From IMG/VR virus record IMGVR_UViG_3300027801_000082, positions 1 to 34,284 of that record: a stretch of DNA of 34,284 bases. One strand, given 5' to 3'. This document shows positions 26,411-34,284 of this stretch, in pieces. Position 1 is the stretch's first letter, and the number at the start of each line of letters is the position of its first letter. The notes under the pieces were generated by a model. That model worked only from the letters and a program-made list of their open reading frames with translations, was not told where the DNA came from and did not search any database. The translations under genes and the position numbers were made by a program. The DNA is from a virus.

Positions 26411-26573
26411 TAGTTTCTCCTGTTTCGCTGTCTACTTCAAGGTAATGTCCACAAAAAGAGCACATTTCTAACCCTGTAGTATCTTTTGATATAATTATAT
26501 ATTCCTTATCACATCCATCGCATAATATAGATACCGTAGCATCTCCATCTTCCCAGACTATATTTACAGGCAT
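26382..26573 (-). CDS. Zinc-ribbon protein (63 aa)
   Basis: MPVNIVWEDGDATVSILCDG, CDKEYIIISKDTTGLEM, CSFCGHYLEV. CDGC and CSFC, 18 residues apart, form a rubredoxin-type knuckle pair. Acidic tail. It recalls small T4-like zinc ribbons. Confidence 0.7.
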   Translation of the reverse strand: MPVNIVWEDGDATVSILCDGCDKEYIIISKDTTGLEMCSFCGHYLEVDSETGETSEAEENSWD

Positions 26574-26577
26574 ATAG

Positions 26578-26910
26578 TTATTTTACTTTCCAATTAGAGT
26601 GTTTATCAGACCCAATTTGCTCTAGTAACTCTCGACTAGTAGGCAATCTTTGTATCTGTACATAATTCCATAATAATCTATCACCAAACCATATTTTTAA
26701 ATCTTTAGGTTTAGGTAGACCAATACTACATGGAAAAACACTTTCTGCTAATCCAGTATATTCACTAAGTGCTTTACTAATAGCTTCTGCTTCTGTTTTC
26801 ATTCCAAATTCATTGTATTGAATTTTCCAATCAGCATTCTGTAATCGTGAATTAATCCACTCATTCTTATTGAAATTTACTCGCCTGCCTAACCGTATTG
26901 TATTTTGCAC
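26578..26910 (-). CDS. Hypothetical protein (110 aa)
   Basis: MQNTIRLGRRVNFNKNEWIN, then helical KTEAEAISKALSEYTG and a LLWNYVQIQRLPTSRELLEQ segment. Soluble. Overlaps the gene at 26889 by 22 bases. Unknown function. Confidence 0.65.
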   Translation of the reverse strand: MQNTIRLGRRVNFNKNEWINSRLQNADWKIQYNEFGMKTEAEAISKALSEYTGLAESVFPCSIGLPKPKDLKIWFGDRLLWNYVQIQRLPTSRELLEQIGSDKHSNWKVK

Positions 26911-27116
26911 ACATTTCCTTCCTCAGATCGTTCTTCTGTTATTAATACTGCTGGTTCGTACAAACTGCAAACACTTAAGCGTAAGAAGAATTTTGTTCTA
27001 AAAATATCATTTATATCTTGGGCTCCATTAGTACTATGTAGTGGTTGAAAAGTGGCTGATGCACAATCTAGTGCATTATCCTCATCCATCCAGTTATCAT
27101 CGAGTGAGTATCTCAT
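26889..27116 (-). CDS. Hypothetical protein (75 aa)
   Basis: MRYSLDDNWMDEDNALDCAS, QDINDIFRTKFFLRLSV, then VLITEERSEEGNVCKIQYG. TATAAATA at 27152-27159 may serve as its late promoter, and AAAGG precedes the ATG. Confidence 0.6.
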   Translation of the reverse strand: MRYSLDDNWMDEDNALDCASATFQPLHSTNGAQDINDIFRTKFFLRLSVCSLYEPAVLITEERSEEGNVCKIQYG

Positions 27117-27151
27117 TGTTTGTACCTTTATCGTTCAGAGTTTCTTTATAA

Positions 27152-27159
27152 TATTTATA
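27152..27159 (-). promoter_or_regulatory. T4-type late box (TATAAATA)
   Basis: An exact TATAAATA on the minus strand 36 bases upstream of the start at 27116, just past the end of the RNR gene. It could add late expression to the genes downstream. Chance occurrence in AT-rich DNA is possible. Confidence 0.35.
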
Positions 27160-29056
27160 TAATTTCACATGAATCACCTGAGCAAGCAACTGTCTGAGCC
27201 CCTGTAGTTTGGTCTTCTGTTTCAAATCTAGATAATTGAGAATAATCAATTTTTGGAAAAACTTTAGCCATACTGTTATAAGTTGCTTCATCAATTTCTT
27301 CATAGGGTGCTAATTGATATATGTGATCATTTTTCGGTAGAAAACTTACCCCCACTATATCATCAAAATTTTCATATACAAAATTACCTATTTTAAACCA
27401 TTCATCAGCATTTACATATATGGTTGCTGATACTGTATGTTCAGTATAATTATGCTTGATCTTCAACCATTGCTTTAATTGATCTATAGCAGTAACATCT
27501 TTTACTAGTATAGAACCTTCGGGTGCTTTTACTGGAAACTCAACTACCCATGTTAGTGCTGTTTCTTCTGGTTGTCCTACCTCAGGATAAAAGGTAACGT
27601 TTTGCTCTTTCATCATTTTATAAAGAGGATCAGTAGCAGATATCCTTACTCTTCGTATATAGTACTCCGCAAATCGTGGATGAAATCCAGAAGCAGAATT
27701 AACTAAGATAGATGCTGTACCTGAAGGTTTAGTAGTAGTAATAGAAACACTTCGATTTATTTTTAATCGTTCTGCTATTTCTACGTTTACTCCTATTGAA
27801 TAATCTCTTAATGACTGTAAGTTCTCTGGAGTTAGGATATCTGGATTATCCATTTGTCCTGTGAGAGATACACCCAATAATCTTTCTTCTTCTGCGTTCT
27901 TTTTCCAATCACCATGTAAGTCATTCAAAAGAGTAAAATCGGTCATTGAGGATTGTATTGTTCCAATCATAGTCGCAATTCGTATCTTCTCCATCAATGT
28001 CTCAAGAGTGTCATCTGCACGCACAACTACTTCTGAGAGGTTACAGAACCCTCTAGGACGTAAGATAATCTCACCACATGGGTTAGTCGTCCAATCATTT
28101 CTCTTACGTCTTCTTTTTGGAATAAGATTATTAATTGAACTTCGATTGAATATTCCACGTTCACCAGTACCACTTTGAGCAAGGGCTAACCACTCTTTCA
28201 TAAACTCAACAGAAGATGGTTTTTCATCATATATAGCACTATTGTTACTCATAGCTCTGTGACTATTTGTGTGCCAAAATTGTCCCTGTTTAGCATCTCT
28301 CATTCCAACATCATAGAGATCAGATAGAGTAATAATAGATGAACGTCTAACACCACCGACAACCACACTCGCAGCAATTTTAGTTACAATGTCAAAAGCG
28401 TTCAATGAACTTAACCTACGATCTCTATGTGCCTCTGCCATGTGCTTGATAAAATGTAACGTTTCATCCAATGGGCCAGGGCCGGATGATCTACCACCAA
28501 AAGTTTTAAGTCTCGCTCCTTGTGGTCTTAGTTTTGATAGATCCCATTCAATGGCATAACCATCCCACATTGCTTGACAACATTCCAATGTACCTAATGC
28601 CCAACCTTCTTTTGAATCTTCGAATACAATAGTTTTTGTTTCACCATTCAATTTTTTTACTTTTGGTAGTTTTTCAATGTATCTTCTGGAAACATCAATA
28701 CCTACACCACAACCACTCATTAGCAAGAAATAAACTTCAGCAAAAGAATGTAGTGTATCAATAGGTACTGTGGAACAATTATAAATTGCTACATTGTTCA
28801 ACTCAGCAGGTTTTCCCGCTGTCCACATCAAACGCATAGAGGGCATTACATGCATTCCATGAATGTTTTGGTGAATTGCTTCGTAGTCCGATTTTTTTAG
28901 TTTATTTTTACTAACTTTTTTGAAGAATGTTACTACTCTATCAACAGTTTCTTCCCATGTCTCTCTTCGATCCTTTTCATCTGTCCATCTGGAATACGTG
29001 CGCATATATACAAATTCAGCCAAATCATTTTCAAACACATAATTGTCTTCAGTCAT
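27155..29056 (-). CDS. nrdJ: Class II (B12-dependent) ribonucleotide reductase, monomeric type
   Basis: 633 aa. NCSTVPIDTL holds the first redox Cys. NPCGEIILRPRGFCNLSE holds the N-C-E triad and the second redox Cys eleven residues later, the spacing of Lactobacillus RtpR. TTKPSGTAS is the phosphate-binding loop. The C-terminal tail ACSGDSCEII has a mobile Cys pair for re-reduction. It makes deoxynucleotides using adenosylcobalamin, without oxygen or a small subunit. The tail Cys pair needs a thioredoxin or glutaredoxin, for which the UGA-containing glutaredoxin gene at 22082 is a natural candidate. Confidence 0.9.
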   Translation of the reverse strand: MTEDNYVFENDLAEFVYMRTYSRWTDEKDRRETWEETVDRVVTFFKKVSKNKLKKSDYEAIHQNIHGMHVMPSMRLMWTAGKPAELNNVAIYNCSTVPIDTLHSFAEVYFLLMSGCGVGIDVSRRYIEKLPKVKKLNGETKTIVFEDSKEGWALGTLECCQAMWDGYAIEWDLSKLRPQGARLKTFGGRSSGPGPLDETLHFIKHMAEAHRDRRLSSLNAFDIVTKIAASVVVGGVRRSSIITLSDLYDVGMRDAKQGQFWHTNSHRAMSNNSAIYDEKPSSVEFMKEWLALAQSGTGERGIFNRSSINNLIPKRRRKRNDWTTNPCGEIILRPRGFCNLSEVVVRADDTLETLMEKIRIATMIGTIQSSMTDFTLLNDLHGDWKKNAEEERLLGVSLTGQMDNPDILTPENLQSLRDYSIGVNVEIAERLKINRSVSITTTKPSGTASILVNSASGFHPRFAEYYIRRVRISATDPLYKMMKEQNVTFYPEVGQPEETALTWVVEFPVKAPEGSILVKDVTAIDQLKQWLKIKHNYTEHTVSATIYVNADEWFKIGNFVYENFDDIVGVSFLPKNDHIYQLAPYEEIDEATYNSMAKVFPKIDYSQLSRFETEDQTTGAQTVACSGDSCEII

Positions 29057-29063
29057 TTTTCTA

Positions 29064-29870
29064 TTACCCTTCTTTGTTGCTAATTTTTTCTAAAAATTCT
29101 TGTGATTCTCGGTCTGATAATTCATAATCATTCATTGTCCAGCTACCATCAAGATTATCCTTTATTATTTTCATCTCTTCTGAGGAGAAAGTACAAGAGT
29201 TAAGTACATAATCTTCGAAAGCCTCACAGCATATAGGAAAATATGGTTTCACAAGATCATACATCACATTAGCGTAGTCTTGTATTTCTTGTTGTGCATG
29301 GGAATTACTTCTTAATTTATAAAAATGGAAAAAATTATGGAGATCAATTTTCCATATGACTTCAGTATAATTGGATACAGGTAAAACTATTCTTGCTAAT
29401 TCTCTAGCCACATCCCAGTCAATTAAATTTCCATATGCAGTTTTAGCACCATCTAAAATTCTATATATTTCAAATTCAATTTCTCCTGGATTTGGTAATT
29501 CTGTCTCTTCTCTACCTTGTTTATTTGTAGTAGATTGAGATTTAATATCTTTACCTTTTGGAAAATAAAAATCATCTGACATAACTGAGTACCTACCAGA
29601 GTACTCATTCAAGTTTGCCGTCCTATGGCGAACTAATTGGCGCATAATAAAGATTGGTAATTTGATATGGAACTTGACTTCACACATCTCAAAGGGTGAG
29701 GTGTGTTTGTGTCTCATTAGGTAACGGATAAGATTCCGCGTTTGATTTACCTTTCTTGTTCCTTCTCCATAACTAATACGAGCAGAGTTCTCTACCTCTT
29801 CATCATTACCCATTGTATCTAGAAGTTTTACAAATCCATGTTCGTGGATCTTTATATTTTCACTGGACAT
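29064..29870 (-). CDS. thyX: FAD-dependent thymidylate synthase ThyX
   Basis: 268 aa. RHRTANLNEYSGRYS is the ThyX signature (RHR-x7-S). HKHTSPFEMCEVKFHIKLPIF and RELARIVLPVSNYTEVIWK are the other typical blocks, and RSNSHAQQEI holds the substrate-binding Arg and Gln region. The enzyme methylates dUMP to dTMP with FAD and methylene-tetrahydrofolate. It sits between NrdJ and primase in a compact replication operon. Confidence 0.95.
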   Translation of the reverse strand: MSSENIKIHEHGFVKLLDTMGNDEEVENSARISYGEGTRKVNQTRNLIRYLMRHKHTSPFEMCEVKFHIKLPIFIMRQLVRHRTANLNEYSGRYSVMSDDFYFPKGKDIKSQSTTNKQGREETELPNPGEIEFEIYRILDGAKTAYGNLIDWDVARELARIVLPVSNYTEVIWKIDLHNFFHFYKLRSNSHAQQEIQDYANVMYDLVKPYFPICCEAFEDYVLNSCTFSSEEMKIIKDNLDGSWTMNDYELSDRESQEFLEKISNKEG

Positions 29871-30873
29871 TTCTCCACCCCCTTGCTGCCCAATCTGCTT
29901 CTAATCCATTCATAGTGTTTTTATTTATCATTTCAAGAATCTCATCAGTTGTCATTGTATCAATAATTAAATCATTAATATCTTTGAATATTTTTATTTT
30001 GGGCCAAACAACAACGTTCCACCCATCATTGATGGCACGCATCAATTTCTTAACAGTATGTTCATTCCTCGGTTCATTGTCGAATATTAATACACACTGT
30101 TTCTTATCTAGTTTTATTGATTGAAGATCACCACCTGCGACTGCTAGGCAATTAGGAAGGAACATTGAATCAATTGGGCCTTCTACAATATATGTAGTCT
30201 CTTTGGAATTCCATCGTTCTAACCCATAAACTTTAGTACTCTCTTCAGTAACTTTAATGGTAATATATCGGAGTTCATGACTACCCAACGCTCTACCTTG
30301 AGCAGCAATTAATTTTCCTTCTGTATCATAAAAAGGAATAACCATTCTTGGTTCTCCTCTACCCAAATTCGAATAATCAATTTTGGATACTGACATTGCC
30401 CATTTTCTAAAGTCTTCAGCATAAAAAACCTTCTCCAAGAAAGTGTTTGGTATCTTTCTACCCTCATAAAATAATCGGGCGTGATGGGTATTCGTAAGAG
30501 AACCTATAGATGGTAAATCTATAGTAGTTGGTCTAGGTTTAAACTTTGGGGTTTTGAATTTAAATTCTGGTTTTTTCACTCCCCTATGGGTAGATACCCC
30601 TTCACCGTATCTATCTAAAACATATTGGCCATATAAGTGAGGATCTAAATGTTTTATAAAATTACCCAATGACGCACCATAACCACAATTATGACATTTT
30701 ACGATTAACTCTTGTTTTTTTAGGTAAATGTATAAACGTTTTTTAGATCTATTCTTAGAGGAATCACCACATATAGGACAACGTGAATTCCAGAGATTGG
30801 GCCGTACTTGTTTTAATAGGTCTAAGCGAGGTGAGAGTAGTCCCACATATTTTTGATCGGTAAATAAACTCAT
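29860..30873 (-). CDS. DNA primase, T4 gp61-like
   Basis: 337 aa. The N-terminal zinc ribbon is C32-x2-C35...C60-x2-C63 (RCPICGDSS, VKCHNCG). The Toprim part begins near KLIAAQGRALGS, with TYIVEGPIDSMFLP (catalytic Glu) and CVLIFDNEPRN (the metal-binding Asp motif). It synthesises RNA primers with the phage helicase. A promoter lies so close that the transcript would start at or beside the ATG. Confidence 0.9.
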   Translation of the reverse strand: MSLFTDQKYVGLLSPRLDLLKQVRPNLWNSRCPICGDSSKNRSKKRLYIYLKKQELIVKCHNCGYGASLGNFIKHLDPHLYGQYVLDRYGEGVSTHRGVKKPEFKFKTPKFKPRPTTIDLPSIGSLTNTHHARLFYEGRKIPNTFLEKVFYAEDFRKWAMSVSKIDYSNLGRGEPRMVIPFYDTEGKLIAAQGRALGSHELRYITIKVTEESTKVYGLERWNSKETTYIVEGPIDSMFLPNCLAVAGGDLQSIKLDKKQCVLIFDNEPRNEHTVKKLMRAINDGWNVVVWPKIKIFKDINDLIIDTMTTDEILEMINKNTMNGLEADWAARGWRNVQ

Positions 30874-30878
30874 ACTTA

Positions 30879-30906
30879 ATTATATCACGAAAAAGTAGAA
30901 TGTCAA
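30879..30906 (-). promoter_or_regulatory. Sigma70 promoter of the primase-ThyX-RNR operon
   Basis: TTGACA (30901-30906), 16-bp spacer, TATAAT (30879-30884). The ATG begins six bases after the -10, so the predicted start point is at the ATG (a leaderless message). The stop of the kinase gene at 30903 lies in the -35. Confidence 0.85.
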
Positions 30907-31664
30907 GTCTTTCCTCTATCACCCTTCTTTTTCTTCTCTAATTCATTTGCTATCCATGCTCTCGCTCTTGCATCATTAGGAGCACGTGATATTATCCTAT
31001 TCACGGAATTAAAGGCTTTATTGAATATACCCTCTCCCGCTCTATTATTTACTATTTCTATAAAACTCTTACCAAAAATATTATTGAGTCGTTTCTTACT
31101 TCTCTGTACTTCATCATGAGTGAGACGTACTATTTCATCATCTAATTTACGAGATCTTGTAGAATTTTGTTGAAGTGCAACATCAAGTGAAGTATCAACA
31201 AATATCATGTAACAATCATAACCAATTTGTTCTAGTTGATGTTTCTTTCTAGCAATCTTGCTTGGGTCTTTTGCTGTACCATCGATGATCAATCCAAGTC
31301 TTCCTTGAACCCATCCAGCCTCTTTTTTTAAGGTCACTTCTTTGGCGTCTTTTCGAATCAATTCTTTTGTTGCTAGTTCATCTGGGGTATATATGGACAT
31401 ATTGGAATGTAGTTTAGCTTTCATGAGACCAAATTCTAATTGCTCATCGGAATTGACTACCTTTAACCCAAATGGACCCGTTTTGCCCGGCTTGAGTTTT
31501 TTCCTGTCATCAATCCACGAAAATTTGCCTGGTCTCGAACCTGTTGCTTTCTCTGCAGAATATGATTTACCGGAACCCGCTCCACCAGCAAGGAAGAACG
31601 CTTTAAAGATACCTGGGTCATATACACCCTCCAAAATAGTATGTCTAAAATCTCCAAATTTCAT
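30903..31664 (-). CDS. P-loop kinase/ATPase
   Basis: 253 aa. AFFLAGGAGSGKSYSAEKA is a Walker A (GGAGSGKS). LGLIIDGTAKD looks like the Walker B strand. DCYMIFVDTSLDVALQQNSTR is a kinase-like LID region with Arg. The fold resembles zeta-toxin or polynucleotide-kinase-type P-loop kinases. The substrate is not clear. It overlaps the coiled-coil gene by ATGA. Confidence 0.78.
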   Translation of the reverse strand: MKFGDFRHTILEGVYDPGIFKAFFLAGGAGSGKSYSAEKATGSRPGKFSWIDDRKKLKPGKTGPFGLKVVNSDEQLEFGLMKAKLHSNMSIYTPDELATKELIRKDAKEVTLKKEAGWVQGRLGLIIDGTAKDPSKIARKKHQLEQIGYDCYMIFVDTSLDVALQQNSTRSRKLDDEIVRLTHDEVQRSKKRLNNIFGKSFIEIVNNRAGEGIFNKAFNSVNRIISRAPNDARARAWIANELEKKKKGDRGKT

Positions 31665-32530
31665 ATGTCAGACCTCGTTACAGTTAATATTTTGTCTTTG
31701 TGTGATTCAAGGATTGCTGTTCTGTTAGGCCATTTAATATATTCCTTAGTTTCACCATCCTTTTGAAGATTAGCGATCAATGGTAGAACCAATTTTTCTA
31801 CTGCTAGCATACGTGCTTTATATGTTTTACTCAGGTCTTTCTTTCGCTCCTCGATCTCTCTTACTACAGTACTCATATCTTGTGAAGATTTTTGAAGACT
31901 CTGAACTGCTTCTAACTGTTCCATCTTTAGAATCTTCTGTACATCTTTATCTAACCATTCAAGTTTATCCATAATTGGAGTTAAGTCTGGTGGTTCAGCA
32001 GTAACAGATTGTACTTGAGATGCCGTCAAACTATCTAACTTTCCTGATGTTCCTTCTAACAGGCTTTCAAGACTTTCTAGTTTGAGAATTTTGTCAATCT
32101 TTGGAGACATACTCTCTAAGAACTTCATGATCTCATCTTGTTTACCTACTACTTCTCCTGACTTTTTAGATGATGTACGTGATTCACCTGTAGCATCATT
32201 CAATTGAGAAAGAATATCCGCTGTTGTTTGAGCACGTTCTTCGTCTTGTTCTAAGGATAAAATTTTGTCTATCTTCAATTCGACTTCATTTAATTTTTCA
32301 CTAAGAGTTTCATTACCAACACTTACACTAGCTCCAAAATCAGGACTTGGTAAATCTTTCTGTGCGGCTAAGGTAGACATGATCTGTTCTATCTTAGCGT
32401 CCATTGATGCTAATGCATCTGGACTAGCAGAACCACCACTTCCTGTGTTTTCTCCATCGGTATTGTCTCTATCGTATTCATCTGCTGTTACAGCACTAAA
32501 TCCAAAATCGACTAATTCTTCTTCTGCCAT
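31661..32530 (-). CDS. Coiled-coil protein, late-expressed
   Basis: 289 aa. An acidic Gly/Ser-rich N-terminus, then long heptad stretches with a repeated motif (KIEQIMSTL, KIDKILSLE, KIDKILKLE, VQKILKMEQ). A conserved C-terminal domain VLPLIANLQKDGETKEYIKWP is familiar from T4-like cyanophages. Oligomeric, possibly structural or scaffolding. A TATAAATA late box lies upstream and TAGAGGAAT precedes the ATG. Confidence 0.72.
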   Translation of the reverse strand: MAEEELVDFGFSAVTADEYDRDNTDGENTGSGGSASPDALASMDAKIEQIMSTLAAQKDLPSPDFGASVSVGNETLSEKLNEVELKIDKILSLEQDEERAQTTADILSQLNDATGESRTSSKKSGEVVGKQDEIMKFLESMSPKIDKILKLESLESLLEGTSGKLDSLTASQVQSVTAEPPDLTPIMDKLEWLDKDVQKILKMEQLEAVQSLQKSSQDMSTVVREIEERKKDLSKTYKARMLAVEKLVLPLIANLQKDGETKEYIKWPNRTAILESHKDKILTVTRSDI

Positions 32531-32552
32531 TGTATTCCTCTAATGTTTAAAC

Positions 32553-32560
32553 TATTTATA
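32553..32560 (-). promoter_or_regulatory. T4-type late promoter (TATAAATA)
   Basis: An exact late box on the minus strand, 23 bases from the start at 32530, with TTTAAAC below it. The position fits T4 late promoters, which have a -10 but no -35. Confidence 0.6.
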
Positions 32561-33233
32561 AATTACTAAGTCTGCACCTAATGAACAACTCACAAAAACC
32601 TTCTCTGAAATTTTGCCAAACTATGCCATTCCACCCAAATTGTTCTTTTACTATTGTTGTAAAACTCATAAAGATGGTAAGGTCTAATATAAATATCACC
32701 ATTGCACCAAGCATACCAAAAAGAAATGATGTATAAGACCACCGTATCCACCTATACTTAACATGCGAAAGAGTCTTACCACTAGTATACATTTCATTAG
32801 CTAATGCATCATATATTGTGTCATCAGTCATTAATGTTTCTGCATAACTCTCTTTATATTCTTCCAAATCCATCTGAGAGAAATGTCCAAAATAAAGTGG
32901 CTCAAAGTATGGTGATGTCTTATCTAAATTTCCATCTTCATCTTTTGGATAATCAGTATTGGGTATTATTGCTATTATTGCACACAATAATGATATGATA
33001 CAACAAACTGCAAAAAACATCAATGGATATTTCATTGCAGGATTATCTAATTCTGCAACCGTAACCGAGAATACAATCGCCGAAACTGTAATCATTATGT
33101 TGGCCTTTTGGTCAGCCATCTGATTCAGTCTCATCTGATTGGAGACATTTAATCTAAAAATGTTATCAACAGCAGTTCTATCTTCTGGTACGTTGTTGAA
33201 TATATTTTTCTTCCCACCCATCTTGTTATACAT
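32556..33233 (-). CDS. PycTM-like (Pycsar effector, DUF5706-type) membrane protein
   Basis: 225 aa. IFRLNVSNQMRLNQMADQKA and NIMITVSAIVFSVTVAEL match the first helix of the PycTM/DUF5706 family (RxNxxMADxKAxIxIxxxA). Hydrophobic helices lie at about 45-65, 70-92, 168-190 and 190-205, and a cytoplasmic acidic loop lies between. In bacterial Pycsar, such proteins bind cUMP or cCMP and disrupt the membrane. No pyrimidine cyclase is seen here. TAATG overlap with the binding-protein gene shows coupling. Confidence 0.7.
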   Translation of the reverse strand: MYNKMGGKKNIFNNVPEDRTAVDNIFRLNVSNQMRLNQMADQKANIMITVSAIVFSVTVAELDNPAMKYPLMFFAVCCIISLLCAIIAIIPNTDYPKDEDGNLDKTSPYFEPLYFGHFSQMDLEEYKESYAETLMTDDTIYDALANEMYTSGKTLSHVKYRWIRWSYTSFLFGMLGAMVIFILDLTIFMSFTTIVKEQFGWNGIVWQNFREGFCELFIRCRLSNL

Positions 33234-34273
33234 TATTTTAGTGGTGGTGCATATAACAGCCCACCATCCGAATATAACTTATTAAGACCTCTATCTAATC
33301 CTAATTTATTCTTGATGTTACGGTCATAAATCTCTTTGTAATTCCCAACATGTTTAATAATATTATATGACCAACCTGCATCCAATCCAAACTTAGCTCC
33401 AAGATTGGGATGGTCTGCTCCATTCTTTTCGCCCATAAATCGTTGAATGTTTGGGTCTATGTTCTCTATAAATGAATCTATATTCTTTGAGTTGATGCCC
33501 ATTTCTTCTGCAATGAATAGAACAAATACTGACCATCTTACTATGTCAGACCATTGTTGATCTCCATACTTTACAACAGGTCCCAATGGTTCTTTGGAGA
33601 TAAGTTCTGGAAGTATCATATGTCTATCGGGCTCTTTGAAACCTAATCTGTTAGATGCAAGACCAGACATATCAGTACCATACATATCACAATCACCAGC
33701 CAGATATATATTTTTAGCATTCTTGTCTGGTGGTACAGGAATAGGAATATAATTTATTTCATGTTTTGTGAAGAAATCTGCAATATTTTTTGCACCAGTT
33801 CCAGTACTACTGAAACAAATCTTTGCACCCTCTAGTTGTTTAGCAGAAGATACACCAAGTGTTTTTCTTACAATGAATCCCTGACCATCATAATATGTTG
33901 TTGGTAGAAACTCAAGTTTTTTAATTACATTTCGGGTAAAGGTATAAGTAGTGGCTGCTGAAAGAACATCAATAGTTCCATCTCTCAAAAATTCAAATCG
34001 TGTCTTTCCATTTGTTGCAATGAATTCAATTGCTTTTGCATCACCGAACATTGCTGCGGCGACTGCACGACAAATATCTACATCAAATCCTACAGGCTCT
34101 TCTCGTAATACTGAGAACCCTAGAAAGTCGATATTTGTACCACAAATAACTTTCCCCCTTGCCTTTACTCTTTGGTATGTGGAACCGAATGTTGGATTGT
34201 ATTCTGGTTTTTTAATAAAACTATCTCGTACCACCACCATTTTTTTAACTTTTTCCACTTCAGATAAAGTCAT
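33233..34273 (-). CDS. Amino-acid-binding protein (AapJ/BztA-like) without signal peptide
   Basis: 346 aa. VKARGKVICGTNIDFLGFSV, GFDVDICRAVAAAMFGDAKA and RFEFLRDGTIDVLSAATTYT are clear SBP family 3 blocks, matching AapJ-type general amino-acid binding proteins. The N-terminus MTLSEVEKVKKMVVVRDSFIKK is charged and cannot be a signal peptide. It may be truncated, re-fitted for the cytoplasm, or part of the virion. The start is near the window edge with weak RBS support. Confidence 0.82.
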   Translation of the reverse strand: MTLSEVEKVKKMVVVRDSFIKKPEYNPTFGSTYQRVKARGKVICGTNIDFLGFSVLREEPVGFDVDICRAVAAAMFGDAKAIEFIATNGKTRFEFLRDGTIDVLSAATTYTFTRNVIKKLEFLPTTYYDGQGFIVRKTLGVSSAKQLEGAKICFSSTGTGAKNIADFFTKHEINYIPIPVPPDKNAKNIYLAGDCDMYGTDMSGLASNRLGFKEPDRHMILPELISKEPLGPVVKYGDQQWSDIVRWSVFVLFIAEEMGINSKNIDSFIENIDPNIQRFMGEKNGADHPNLGAKFGLDAGWSYNIIKHVGNYKEIYDRNIKNKLGLDRGLNKLYSDGGLLYAPPLK

Positions 34274-34284
34274 CTTACTATGAT

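Noticed and set aside
27861-28178. Plus-strand frame within the RNR gene
   Set aside because: Lies over catalytic motifs of the RNR on the other strand; no independent support.

Overview
This window is most likely a piece of a low-GC, T4-like (myovirus-type) bacteriophage genome, probably marine. Nearly every gene lies on the minus strand, tightly packed, often with ATGA or TAATG overlaps. Markers of the T4-like lineage are a gp61-type primase, a T4 RNase H/FEN-type exonuclease, a DUF6433-like protein, and late-promoter-like TATAAATA boxes. The nucleotide-metabolism set (class II ribonucleotide reductase, ThyX, a glutaredoxin) fits aquatic phages. The host cannot be read directly. The circularly permuted tmRNA gene suggests an alphaproteobacterial or marine cyanobacterial context, and the strict sigma70-type promoters suggest that the host RNA polymerase is used early.

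Layout. 1-6960: a partial thermonuclease, a permuted tmRNA gene with a small membrane-protein gene in its intervening segment, a PD-(D/E)XK nuclease, an FmdB-like zinc ribbon, a SleB-type cell-wall hydrolase, DUF6433, RNase H, a glycosyltransferase and small conserved proteins. 6992-8621: tRNA-Tyr, several very small genes and an HExxH metalloprotease. 8784-11446: an NAD-dependent sugar epimerase and fibre-like structural proteins. 11450-14660: small genes, structured non-coding DNA, and the only well-supported plus-strand gene (a C2H2 zinc finger). 14660-15934: 1.3 kb without convincing genes, holding four sigma70 promoters, direct repeats and several RNA hairpins, one group tRNA-like. 15935-19509: zinc-binding and membrane proteins, tRNA-Gly and tRNA-Thr, a SET-domain protein, a CDGSH iron-sulfur protein and a DUF3310 protein. 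19739-25826: early-type small genes behind repeated promoter/leader modules, a DUF262-HNH (GmrSD-like) nuclease, and a glutaredoxin whose first catalytic Cys codon is UGA followed by a SECIS-like hairpin. 25823-30873: RuvC-like resolvase, RNR, ThyX and primase. 30903-34273: a P-loop kinase, a coiled-coil protein behind a late promoter, a PycTM (Pycsar-effector)-like membrane protein, and an amino-acid-binding protein without a signal peptide.

How it works together (inference): twelve near-identical sigma70 promoters, each followed by a short leader that usually carries a hairpin, drive blocks of small host-takeover genes. The replication and nucleotide block (primase, RNase H, resolvase, RNR, ThyX, glutaredoxin) supplies DNA synthesis. 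Fibre and lysis genes fit late expression. The tmRNA and tRNAs support translation in the infected cell. The strongest candidates for something new are the putative selenocysteine glutaredoxin, the permuted tmRNA with a gene inside it, the repeated promoter-leader modules with a structured-RNA cluster, and the PycTM/binding-protein pair.
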